Assembly: GCF_002865645.1 (NCBI RefSeq)
Contig: NW_020194620.1
Span: forward strand, 813,353-877,352
From: Hyaloscypha bicolor E
Lineage: Eukaryota; Ascomycota; Leotiomycetes; Helotiales; Hyaloscyphaceae
DNA: 64,000 nt
Direction of reading: 5' to 3'
Position 1 is the first letter of the stretch. Each line of letters opens with the position of its first letter. Made by a program: the position numbers and the translations under genes. Of the stretch, positions 36,450 through 48,200 are shown in pieces. The notes under the pieces were generated by a model, which had not been told where the DNA came from, did no database searches, and saw only the letters and a list, made by a program, of their open reading frames with translations.

Positions 36450-39400
36450 TATTTTCTATTCTATTTATATTTAATTTATTTCTTTATATTTAATTATATA
36501 GTATTTATATTAATTAGATATTTGAGAATATTTATTAGCTTTAATTTTATTATAAAATTAATAGGATTTAATTCTTCTTTAATTTATTTAATTTCTATAA
36601 TATTTTATTATTTATATATTTAGTAAAAATATATTATATTAATTATTAAATACTTTTCTTAAATAGTTTCTAATTTAATAAGGCATTTATATAATAACTT
36701 TAAATTCATATAAACTATTAGTAATAATTCTATTTCTAATATTTTATTAATTATAGATTTAACTAAAATACTTATATTAAAGCTATAAGTTATATTATAA
36801 AGTTCTAAAACTAAAATACTTCTAGTAATTCTCTTATATCTAGTAGAAAACTAATAAATAATATTAGTATATCTAGTTCTATTTATTAGAATTAGAATAT
36901 ATCTAATTTAAGAAAAGAAATTTCTATTATTTATAAATAAAGTATTTATAAAAATAATTAAATATAAGAATTTCTTTACTAGTTTTATAAATCTCAGTTT
37001 TTTAGTAATATTCTTAATTTGCTATTAAATATATTTATTAAATACCTTTATATTAGTTTCTAAAGATTTAATAGCTTAAATAGTAATTAATAAATTATAT
37101 AAAGCTTCTAATTAATAAACTAATATAATATATATTCTTCTAGTATATTAGATAATATATTAGTTTTTAATAAAGAAATCTTAATAAATAATACTTCTAT
37201 TATTTATAATAATAGTATTTTTTATAATAATAGTATTTTTTATAATAATAGTATTTTTTTATAATAATATGTTTTTTATAATAATAGTATTTTTTATAAT
37301 AATAGTATTTTTATAATAATAGTATTTTTATAATAATAGTATTTTTTATAATAATAGTATTTTTTATAATAATAGTATTTTTTATAATAATAGTATTTTT
37401 TATAATAATAATATTTTTTATAGAAATAGTTTAAAAGTTTTTATACTAGTATTTCTATATAAGAGTAATTCTAGTAGTATTTATATAAATAATACTTCTA
37501 TTAAATTTGAGATTATAATTAAAAATAAAGTATTTATATTTCTTAATTAAGAACTTAGCTTTTTAGAACTTTAATTATTCTATTTTTATAAAATTATTAG
37601 TTCTAATAAATAAAATATTATTAGTTTAAAAACTAATAATTCCGAAAGATTATTTGCTATAAAGAAGGCAAGAGTTATAAATTAATTATTTTATAGAAAG
37701 CTTATTAATATAATAAGAATAATAAGTTTTAAACTAATAGTTTCTAACTTCTAATATATTATATAATAGTTTTATAATTTTTAGAATAGAATTATTTTTT
37801 AGATTTAACTCTCTAGTAAGCTTATAAAATGAATTAATATAAAAATTATAATTACGTAAAATTATTAATTAAATATAAGCCTATAAGATATTATATAAAT
37901 ATAATTTTATAATATCTATTATTATAATAGTAATATTGAAAATAATTCTCTGGCTAATATATTAAATAATAAGTAATTATATTAATATTATATATTTCTT
38001 ATTATTATTATAAGTTTAAATAACTAATTTCGACTTTTTAAACTCTTTTTCTATATTCTTATTCTTGATTTTATTAATAAACCGAGAGTTAAAAATATAT
38101 ATCTTTTTTAGTATCTGAGATTTAGAAATAATTTCAAATATGTCTTTTTCTAGAAAGCTAGTAATTTCAACTTAATAGAAGTTTTTATATAAGTTATTAT
38201 TTTATAGAAATATTATAAAATCCGGGTTTTTATAAGAGTATTTTTTATTATATTTTAGTAAAATAGCGGGAATAATAAAAGAAATTATACCTGTATTACT
38301 TTTAGTCTTATTATAAAGTTCGGAAATAATTTCAGGTTTAAAGCTATTAATAGTAATTTTAATATCTCTTATATAAAAGAGCTTTATAGAAATTAAATAA
38401 AAAATAGTATTATTATATAATAGAGCTAGTATATTATTCTTTCTATTAATAGCTACTAGCTTATATAGTCTATTCTAATTATTAGATTAACTAGTATTTC
38501 TTTTATATTATATAAAAATATTCGAATTTAAAAGAAATTTATAAATATTAGTAATACTAGAACTATTTCGGGTATTTAGGGTATTTGTAATTTGGTATCT
38601 AGTTTAAAGCTTCTGAATTTCTATTATTATATCCTTAAATACTATTAATTACTATAATATAATTAGTAATAAGATATTATATTTAGTTATTTAAAATAAA
38701 ATACTATAAATCAAAAAAATTAAAATAATACTATTAGGTTTAGTAGAATTATTAATAGTTTTGAAAGTTATTTAAAATATAGTATTTTTAATAATTCTAT
38801 TAATTTTGGCTATAATAATAAAATAAATATATTAAATTAGGCTATAATAATAGTTTATAAGAATAATTTTAATTTTAGTTCTTATATTATTTATAAACTA
38901 AATAAACTTTTTACTAGTAAACTACTTTCTAATATTTACTATAATCTAATTAAAAGAACCTAAATAAATATTAATTTAATATTACTTTAAGGTATTTTAA
39001 ATATATAATATACTAATATTTTAAAACTATTAGCCGGCTTAATATTAAGTGCCTTTATTAATAATATAAAATATAAGCTTATTAGAAATATAAAAAATAT
39101 TAATAATAATAAAATAAATAAAGCTAATATTATTTCTTAGATTAAACTTGAATTATTCTAATAATTATTCGAATTTCTAATATTATTTATAATACTTTAT
39201 AAGATATTTAAGGGCTTTTATATTAATATTATAGCCTATTTATTCTAGTATATTTCGAAGCTTACTAATAAATAAATAACTAAAATAATAATATAAATAT
39301 TATAATTTGACTTTTATAAAAAAAAATAGGAATTATAAATAAAGAATTCGAAAATAAAACTTTATAATATAATATTTCAAAGCAAGAAAAAGTATTTAAA

Positions 39401-39750
39401 ACATTATATTATAAGTATAAAATAATTAGTAAAATTATTAAAATAGATTTTTAGCTTATTTATATTAGCTAAACTAAATAGAAATAAAGTTTTTATAAAT
39501 ATAATATAGAATTATACTTATCTAATTAGTATTTTTACTATTATAAATCTAATAGAGAATATAGATCTAATATTAAACTAGATATTAATTTGATTTTTAA
39601 TAGTTTTATTAAATTAGATATTATTATTAGTATATTATAAAGCTTGAAATTAGTTAGAACTAGTAATTAAGAATCTAAAAACTCCGGTATTAATTATAAC
39701 TTTATAAAAGTAATAAATATTATATTTTAATATATTATTAATTATAAATA
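36450..39750 (-). pseudogene. Element G3 pol (Ty1/Copia: RNase H, RT, integrase, protease), decayed
   Basis: Minus-strand counterpart of G1 23540-26640. The RT landmark TNN is at 37617-37622 (was TDD). The integrase landmark aligned to G1 25818-25860 lies near 38890-38940, and protease near 39650. RIP has raised AT content further than in G1 and introduced more stops, and the RNase H part is split by the tandem-repeat expansion at 37203-37421. The identity rests on alignment with G1. Confidence 0.75.
37203..37421. repeat. Tandem repeat, 18-bp unit, about 12 copies, in G3
   Basis: The unit is ttataataatagtatttt with small length variation of the T run. The homologous place in G1 (about 24290-24320) has a single unit, so the expansion happened in this copy. 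Confidence 0.92.
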
Positions 39751-39949
39751 TCTAAATATTTTCTATTTATTTAATAAGTTCTAAAATATAGTTTTTATTT
39801 ATTATCTAATATATAAAAGAGAGAGAAATAAGATTATTTATAAAAGTATTAGTTATAGAAATAATAGAAATAGAAATAGTAAAAGTAACTAAAAAGCTTT
39901 TAATAAAAATAAAATAGAAAACTAAATAATATTTCTTTCCTTTATATAT

Positions 39950-41700
39950 TTCTACTAATAAAACTTTAAAAGTATTATTTATTAGTTTATTTTTACTATT
40001 TTTATTATTTTCTTCTTTTTTAAATTTAGTAATATATTATATATAAGTATTACTAAAGTATTTATTAAAGTTATAAGTATTTCGGGATTTAAATTAATAA
40101 ATATTTCTATTTTTAAATTAAGTTTTTTTAGTTTCTTATTTCTTTAATATATATTTCTATAAGTAGTATTTGGGTTTCTTATATATAAAATATAACTTTA
40201 GAATATAATTATTATAATTATAGGACTTGAAATAATTATTATAGGTTCCGAAATTATAATTAGATTTATATTAATAATTTCTAGATAAATAGTAATTTGA
40301 AAGATTTTAAAAATAGTATTATTAATTAGTAAAATAAGTTTTGGTATTAATTTATTATTTCTTTTTATAGGTAATAATAGATAATTAAAGCTTATTAATA
40401 AGCTAATCGAGTTTATTAAAAGAATTTAAAACTATATATTAGTATACTAGTAAGCCTTAATAAAAAGTAATAATTTTATTATATAGGAATTCAATATTTT
40501 ATAAAATAGAAATAAGACTATATTATAATTTATATAGAATATTAATTAGTATTTAGATAAGCTCAAATATTATTTTTTTAGGGTTCTTTATTATTATAAT
40601 TATTAAAGTAATAGTATTTCATTTATTTAAATTTTAATAATAGAAACCGGGGCTTTTAAAAAAGCTATATATATTTATATAAGCCTTTTTATATATATGG
40701 CTCGAGAGCTAGTTATTATAGAAATAGTTTTATACTAATTTCTTTAATATAATAGAAAAAGCTTTTACTAATATCTTTTCTGGAAGTTTTATATATTAAT
40801 AAATATCTAAAAAAATAATAAATTTATAATTAAAACTATTATTAGTTTTATTATATTTTTATATTTCGAAATATATCTTTATTATTTTTCTAATAAGCTT
40901 CCTAGTAATAATAGTAGATATTAATTAATAGAAGTTCGGATTTAATAATAATACTAGTAATAAATAGCCTTAATTTAGAAAAAGTAAATAAATAGTTTAA
41001 TTTCTTAATTAAGAATATCTAGTTTCCTTATATCTAGTTCTATCTAGAATAAAATAAACTAATATAATAAGTTCCTAAAAAAAATCTATTCTAATTAGAT
41101 TATTATTAATAATATTAGTTTTATTTTATATAATTTTTATTTTCTTTTAAATAAGATTAATAAAGAATTATATAATAGTAAGATTTCTATAATTCTATTT
41201 AATATAAATATTATTATACTAAAATTAGGCTTAAAGATTTTATATAAATATATAATTAATTAGATTATATATTATAATATTAAAGTTTTTAAAATTATTC
41301 TAAAATAAATTCTATAAATTATTATTACTTTTCTTATATAAAATATATTAATATATCTTAATAATTAGATATTTCTAAAAATTAGCCTTTATTATAATTA
41401 CCGAATTAATACTATTCTTCTATTTCTTAATTAGCTTCTTTTTTTTATTAGTATTTATATTAAATCGAGTTTAGGTTTTTTCTAATATATATATTATTTA
41501 TAGTAGAAGAAATTTAAAAATAAGGTAATTTATAATAGATTTATAGAAAGAATTTAATAGTAAAGATATTTAGATATCTAAATACCTAGTTTAGATACTA
41601 GATTCAGATATTTAATTAAAATATTAGATATCTGATTTAAATATTAGATATTTCAGATATCTAGTAAAGATATGCCTCAGATATCTAGATATTAGATATC
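39950..41700 (-). pseudogene. Element G3 gag, decayed
   Basis: Minus-strand counterpart of G1 26900-28750, with similar gaps. No intact domain. It contains the gatatct-rich expansion at 41570-41735 near its 5' end. Confidence 0.5.
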
Positions 41701-41735
41701 TAATAGAGATACCAGATACTTTAGATATCTAGAGA
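41570..41735. repeat. Short-motif expansion agatatct/agatacc in G3 leader
   Basis: About fifteen variants of agatatct, agatatt and agatacc over 165 bp. G1 has a shorter version at about 28540-28595 (agataccc...agatatct). The unit is near-palindromic (agatatct), so the block could form many small hairpins. The LTRs of the unrelated element E hold similar words (12555-12590). Confidence 0.75.
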
Positions 41736-42215
41736 TATTAAAAATATTAAAGTAAATATTTTATTTTTAAATATTTTATTTATAATAAGAAATTTAGGAA
41801 ATAAAATATTATAATTCCGGAAGAGTTTAAAGCTTAAAGAACTCGATTTAATAATAAAACCGAAGTAGTAATTAAAAGGCTTTAAGAATATATATAAAAT
41901 ATATATTCTAGAAAGAGAATTTTATAAATATAAGTATTATATAAATAAAAAAGATGATTTCTAAAAAGGTAATTTTGGAGCTAAAAGAAATTAATTTTAA
42001 AAAATAGTAGAAGTTAAATAAATAGATAATTAAATAACTAATTACTTATTAATTAGTAAAAGCTAGTATCTTTTCTATAGGCTATTAAATACTTTTATAA
42101 AATTAATAAATAGTTTCTTTCTTTAATATAAAATAAACTAGATTTATTTTAGGCTATTAAATACTTTTAGAACTAATCTAAAATCTTCTCTAATCTATAT
42201 ATATAAACTAATTAG

Positions 42216-42480
42216 TATTAGTTTACTAATAATATATAATACTATTATATAAATATAAAAATACTAGTTATATTAGTTAGTAAAGTTATTATTATTTAGA
42301 AATAAAGAATATAATATTATAATATTAATATATAATTCCTAAATCTACTAAGCCTAATAAAATCTAGTTTATTAGTCGGATTATTTATAAGATATAAGAT
42401 TATATAATTATATCTTGTATTTTATATTTTATTATTTATATTTTATATTTTATATCCTGTAACTATATATATAACTTTTA
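42216..42480 (-). repeat. Element G3 5' LTR (right end), truncated
   Basis: Starts tattagttta and follows the G1 LTR to about 42478, then passes into Gypsy G4 sequence; the terminal gctatactaata is missing. Confidence 0.82.
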
Positions 42481-42592
42481 AAAAAATAATAGAATATTAT
42501 CTGGCTTTTATTTTTTTACTAATAAGCTAGAAAATTATATTTATAATTATAAATTCTAAAGTATTTATTTTCATATAAATCTTTAAAATAAA
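42481..42592 (-). pseudogene. Element G4 RNase H N-terminal fragment
   Basis: Minus-strand counterpart of about 55875-55985 in G5 (shared landmark gatattatctggcttct with RIP changes). It is a 110-bp remnant between G3 and the first Helitron-type unit. Confidence 0.75.
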
Positions 42593-42677
42593 ACGAGTTT
42601 AGGGCCGCTTTACTAAAATTATTACTAGCGGCCCTATACAAGCTCCGGGGCTAGTAATAATTTTGCCCTAAACTCGT
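42593..42677. repeat. 85-bp palindromic terminal hairpin, copy H1
   Basis: Outer arms acgagtttagggc and gccctaaactcgt are exact inverted repeats. Inner arms aaaattattactagc and gctagtaataatttt are also exact inverted repeats. A 9-base bulge (cgctttact) lies on one side, and the loop is ggccctatacaagctccgg-like. Near-identical copies are at 45189 and 50308. It is GC-rich compared with its surroundings. Confidence 0.95.
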
Positions 42678-44300
42678 CCCGAGTAGGTTTAAATAATACT
42701 TCTTAGTAATAAACTTCTTAAAAACTTTTAATAAATTATATAAGAAAGAAAATAGGTTATAAATATATAAAATTATTTATAAATAAGCTAAAACTATTTT
42801 CTTAATTTATATTTTAATAATTAAGATTTAAAATTAATATATATATAAGTATTTTAAATAAGTTTTAAAATATTAATTTAATATATATAAAAGATTTTAA
42901 TTAAAAAAGCTTTTTAAAAACTTTATATTATTAAATATATTATTTAATTTAAGAATTATTTTAATAAGAATTTTAATATTTTTATAAATTAATATAATTT
43001 ACTTTTAATAAAGGAATTTAATTTCTTATATTTCTTATATATTATATTATCTTATTAAGCTATAATAAACTTTCTTTTATTAATTTAATTTATAAAACTC
43101 ATTTTTATATTATATTATATTTTTAAATAATTAATTTTATAAATTCTTAAACTTTAAACTTAATATAAGTTCTTTAAATTATTAAAAAAAAATTATTTCT
43201 AATATTAACTAAATAAAAAACTTAATTAAAATTTATGAAAAGCCTTTTTATTATAATAAGAAATAATATTATTTTTATAAAGCTTTTTCAGCTTTTTCTT
43301 TTCTCTTATATTCTTTTTATATAAAGGATTTTCTTAATTTATATTTTAATTAAATATATAATTTAATAAAATAAAAATTATAATAAATCTAAATTTAAAA
43401 TATTATTTAATATATAAACTTATTTTATAATATAAATACTTTAAATAAAAATAAGAATAAATAAGTTTAAAAAATTAATTTAAATATATATAAATTATAA
43501 AATAATAAAAATATATTAAGCTTTATATAATAATTTTACTTATTTTAATAAATTCTTTTATTAATAAGTATTATATAAAGAAATTTTTTAATATTAAATA
43601 ATATTTTTCTTTACTTTTCTTTAAATATAAAAGTATATTTTAATGAATCTTTTAATATTTTTAAAAAATAAAAGCTATTATATTATATAATAAAATTATT
43701 TAATATTTTAAGTTATTTATAAGTTTTTAAAATAAATTATTATTAAAAGTTAATAATATTTTCTTAATATAAGTTTATTTTTTATAAAAAATAGTTTATA
43801 AATATTAAATATAATTTTAAAAGACTTTAATAAAAAGAGCTTTTAAAAAATTTATATTATTAAATATATTAAAAATATAAACTATTTTTAAAATTCTTTT
43901 TAAATTAAAATATTAAAAATATATTTCTTAATTTAAAAGCTATTTTAATAAATAATTTAAGTTATATATTTCTTATATTTCTTATATTTCTTATATTTCT
44001 TATATTTCTTATATTTCTTATATTTCTTATATTTCTTATATTATATATTATATTTTTAAATAATTAATTTTATAAATTCTTAAATTTTAAATTTTAAATA
44101 ATTTCTTTAAATTATTAATATTATTATATAGTAATTATAGGCTAATTATATATATTTTTCTTTTCTTAAAAATTAAAATATATTATAATTATATTATAAT
44201 TATAAACTTTTATTTAATATATTAAATTTAGTTTATTTTTATTTTTATTTCTAATATAAATTTTATAAAAAATATTATTATTTATATAAAGCTTTCTTAG
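42678..44300. other. AT-rich interior of Helitron-type unit 1
   Basis: No coding signal. It is homologous to 50393-52070 in unit 3 (for example gaaagaaaataggttata in both), with indels. Many short A- and T-runs. It includes a 9-bp tandem array at 43970-44041. Confidence 0.7.
43970..44041. repeat. Tandem repeat, 9-bp unit ttatatttc, about 8 copies
   Basis: Unit 3 has only one or two units at the homologous place (about 51965), so the array expanded in unit 1. Confidence 0.92.
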
Positions 44301-44809
44301 CTTTTTCTTTTTTATATTCTTTTTTATATCTTATTTATATTTATAAAACTTATTACTTTTCTTTATAAATTATTATAGCTTTTATTTATTTATATAAAAT
44401 TTTCTTTTTCTTTTTATAAATCCTTATAGTTTTATTTATATATATAAAGCTTTCTTTTTCTTTCTATAAGTTCTTTTAAGTTTTAATTATACTTATAAAG
44501 TTTTTTTTATAAACTATTATAGTTCTTACTTTTATTTATAAAGTTCTTTTCTTTTTATAAGTTCTTTAAGCCTTACTTGCCTATATAAGTTTCTTATTAC
44601 TTATACTCTTATTTATAGCTTTCTTTTAGCCCTTATTTATACCTATAAAGCCTTTTTATAAGCCTTTTTAAGTCTTACTTATTTTTATAAAGCTTTTTCT
44701 CTCTTTTATAATTTTTCCTAAACTATTTTATAAGTCTATAAAGCTTCTTCTTTTCTTATATAAATCCTTATAGCCTTATTCTTATTTATAAAGCTCTCTC
44801 TTATATCCG

Positions 44810-45188
44810 TAGAACTTCTCTTAAGCTCGCTAGGCATTAGAATTGCGGTATATAAAAGTTTTAGTATTTATTACATGACCTGTATTTTTTAGAAAATCCC
44901 GAGAGCTAGCAAGAGCTTAAGAATTCCCCTTACCCCACCCCTCCCGAGCTTTAAAAAATTGCAAGAAAAGCCTCTCGCATTCCAGAACTACTAAAATAGA
45001 GAGAAAGGCACTTGAGCTTCTCCTCTCTAATCCCTAGCTATGCCCTAAGGATTTGGACGTAATCGCATTCCGATATGCAATTCCCTAGAAGGGGGCGATT
45101 CTGGTATTCCTTACGTAACTAGTATTTTTTAAGAAGCCCCGGAAGCCAACTGCTTAGGGTGGCCTGAATATAGGACAATATAGAAAAG
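44810..45188 (-). repeat. Conserved 5'-end tail of Helitron-type unit 1
   Basis: Contains landmarks such as ggatttggacgtaatcgc and attccgatatgcaattccc that are nearly unchanged at 59930-59970 (unit 3) and present with RIP changes at about 50160-50200 (unit 2). It has little RIP damage. No open frame was recognised; it is probably the terminal and leader region. Confidence 0.75.
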
Positions 45189-45273
45189 ACGAGTTTAGGG
45201 CCGCTTTACTAAAATTATCGCTAGCGGCCCTATACAAGCTTCGGGGCTAGTAATAATTTTGCCCTAAACTCGT
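45189..45273. repeat. 85-bp palindromic terminal hairpin, copy H2
   Basis: Same arms as H1 and nearly the same loop. On the minus strand the helicase reading runs into it (…NPTRDEFR then into the inner arm), so the end of the coding region may overlap the hairpin. Confidence 0.95.
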
Positions 45274-45289
45274 CCCGAGTGGGATTGGA

Positions 45290-48200
45290 ATATAATAAAG
45301 GCTAGTACGGACTCTTTACGGACGATATAAGAAGAAAAATAGCCCGTAAGTAAGTTAAAAGCTAAGCAAGACCTTGTAATATTTCTAGGTATACTATATT
45401 ACTTATATGGTTTATATTAGGGGGTAAAAGGATACAAAGCCCTGCCTGTAAGGTTACCCGTAAGGCTGCTATATAGAACTGGCTATAAGAAAGGACCGGC
45501 GACCGTAAATCCACTTTTACTGCCTTAAATAACTGGCCTTATAACTTATTAATAGTTATTATAAAGGATAAAGCAAGTGGAAACTACTTACGGGAAAGTA
45601 TAAAAGATAGTTACTAATCCGTAGACTAGAGCTTAATCCGTAGAATCGTCCGTAACTGGCTATTAAAGTCGCTATCTAGTAGCCATACCCGAATCGAGAA
45701 CTTCCCAAAGCTATATATTAATATCCGTAACTCGTTATAAAGCCCTTCTTATAAATAGAGATTCCGCAAGAGTATTACAAGTATACTAATCTTGAGTTAT
45801 AGCTTGGAAAGGAATAGACCCGGTAAATAGATACTTTATAAGATCTCTAGAGGTAATTCTGTAATTTCAGGATCCGCCTTATTTATATTAGCCGAATCTA
45901 CTATAAAATACATCCGTTCCTGGCCAGGAAGTATATCCAGGATTATTTAGTTAAGCTTATAGACCATATTATTTAGGGTTAATAGGATTACCTATTTACT
46001 AAAGGCCCGGTAATTATATAGGGCCTGCAAAAGTTATCCTCGCAAGTAGATATAATTAATTAGGTCCGTAACTAACTGGATATATAGAATAAAAGGCGGG
46101 AGTATAATCTGCCTATTTAAAGATGGATTATATGGCAGACTACTAATCTAGTCTATAAAATCCTGCTTGGATAGATTACTATAGACCCGTATATTAATCC
46201 GTAATAATAACTAATAGAGCCATAGCCAGATCTATATCCGCTATAGGCAGGCCCGTATTATATTAGCCTGCAAACTATATAGGACTACTAGTAAGATCTG
46301 GATAAAGTCTTTCCCGAGAATTATAAGTATTTCTCTAAAGAGAATATTATCCGCAACCGACCGTAAATCGACTATTAGCCGGTATACTACCTTAAAGTAA
46401 TACTTGTACTATATAGGCACCTTATCCCAGATAATTAGGTCTATAGATTATAAGAGTGTCCCGAGCCGGCTCGTCTTAGTAATTATACTTATAGATGACT
46501 TATTAAACTTGAGCGGGATTCGGAACTAGAAGTGAGATATATATTTGTCCGGGAAAAGGAGAGCCGTAATACCTATTAATACTATATATAGGATAACCTT
46601 ATCTTAGATATAGTAATAGTAATAAAGGGTCTTATAGAGAAACGTCTTACTAGTCTTACCCGGGCCCTATAAATAGAAGTGAGCCGTCTATAAATTATCC
46701 GTAATTACTACCAGAATTATCTAGAAGCAAGAGTACTAGTTTATATTTAGCTAAGCTTATATTACGGTTACTAGTAATATCTTATAAATATAATTAATCT
46801 ATAGATTAGCTATATAGTAGCTTATAGTCTAGTTAAAGGTATTCTCAGGTAGAGTAATATTTATAAGTATTTATTAGAGATTTATAAGGCCGAGACCAAG
46901 TAAAAAGAGGCCATAATTATAGTAAGAATTAATTAAGAGTAGTAGGAAGTTAATTAACGGGTTATAGGCTAGCTTATAGGCCAAGTTATTATAGAAATAT
47001 TTCTTATACTACTCCCAGATTATTTATATATCTGTAATTAGCTACTAGTAAATATTTATAAAAAAAAGCATTTATAAACTATAGCCGGTTATTAATAAAA
47101 TAGCCTTATTAAAATACTGGAACTATTTCTAATTATTCTTTACTAAGTTATAGGTAATATAGGTAGTATAATATATAGGATAATAGATGCCCTTAACTAA
47201 ATAGAGCTTATTAAAGAACTATAGACTATATATAACTATTAGTAAGAGCTATAAGTAGAACCGCTTATCTAAAACCGGGCTATAATAGTAAATATAACTA
47301 ATATTATATTCTTGCTTATAAGGCTTCTATATCCGGGTTTTAATAACTTATATAAAGTATTATAGGAACTTATAATAGAGATACTAGCGGCTATTCTTAT
47401 ATATTATATTATATTTAAAGAAAGCTATTAAGATTAAACGAGTATTTATAGTCCGGTTCGCGATTTGCTCGGATAAGAGGTTATTTATAAAGCAAATTAT
47501 ATATTATCCAGGGAAATAAATTACTAAATACTAGACTAGAAAGAACTTCTAGTATATTAGGTACTCGAATAAGTGCCAGAAAGCTTCTATAGGGCCTATA
47601 TACTAAGCTTAAAGATATTAGGTAATTTTATTATCTATTCCTAAGACTATAATAGTTATATAATTCGTTTTTTTATAGATATACTTATAGATATATTTAA
47701 TTACTTATACGGAAATATAAATCTTAATATTAATATAAAAGCGGAATTTCTAAAGAAAATATAGGTTATATAAAATAACCTAGTAGTTATTATAAATAAT
47801 TTCCTGGTCTAAAAAGCCTAGTTTATAGACTATAAATATATAGCTATTATCCCGGTACTAGTATTCGAGATATTTATTCTTATAAATAATTATTATAGCT
47901 ATAAATGCCTTAGGAAACCTCTTCTAATATATGAGTAGGGCTATAGGCGTCTTATAGACTATATATAGGGCTTTTGAATTATTTTCGAGGCCATATAGTT
48001 TATAAAATATCTAACTAGTTACTATAGTTATAAATTTGCTTATAAGATCCTATAACGGGTTTAGGAGCTTAATATAAATAATTTTATTAACTAAATCGGG
48101 AATTAAGAAAACGGCTTCTTTCTTAAGAAATAAGAGCAGATATATATATAAGAGGCTATATTTCTAGTATTTAATTATATATATATAGCCTATATATAGT

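Larger units (their letters stand above)
35992..42480 (-). mobile_element. Element G3: Ty1/Copia relic, minus strand
   Basis: Third member of the G1/G2 family, about 6.5 kb, with the same orientation as G1. The left LTR is 35992-36255 (264 bp). The right LTR is 42216 to about 42480 and lacks roughly the last 12 bp. Comparison with G5 around 55810-55880 shows that about 60-70 bp of the target, together with the LTR end, were lost, so no target duplication can be read. The interior aligns with G1 domain by domain but is much more AT-rich and carries two tandem-repeat expansions (37203-37421, 41570-41735). Confidence 0.88.
42593..45188 (-). mobile_element. Helitron-type unit 1 (non-autonomous)
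   Basis: A unit framed by the 85-bp palindrome (42593-42677) on the left and a conserved tail (about 44570-45188) on the right. It shares the palindrome end and the tail with units 2 and 3, and its AT-rich middle with unit 3 only. It has no helicase. In the orientation set by unit 2 (minus strand), the palindrome is the 3' end and the conserved tail is the 5' end. Sharing both ends but not the coding interior is typical of non-autonomous Helitrons. The 5' tail is fairly GC-rich and little mutated (about 44800-45188). Confidence 0.7.

Noticed and set aside
42593..42677. The 85-bp palindrome as a rho-type terminator or a riboswitch
   Set aside because: The window is eukaryotic fungal DNA, and three copies sit precisely at transposon unit ends, so a transposon terminus explains it better.
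43970..44041. 9-bp array as a CRISPR or telomere repeat
   Set aside because: Units are contiguous with no spacers, and the sequence does not resemble TTAGGG-type telomere repeats; it is a simple microsatellite.
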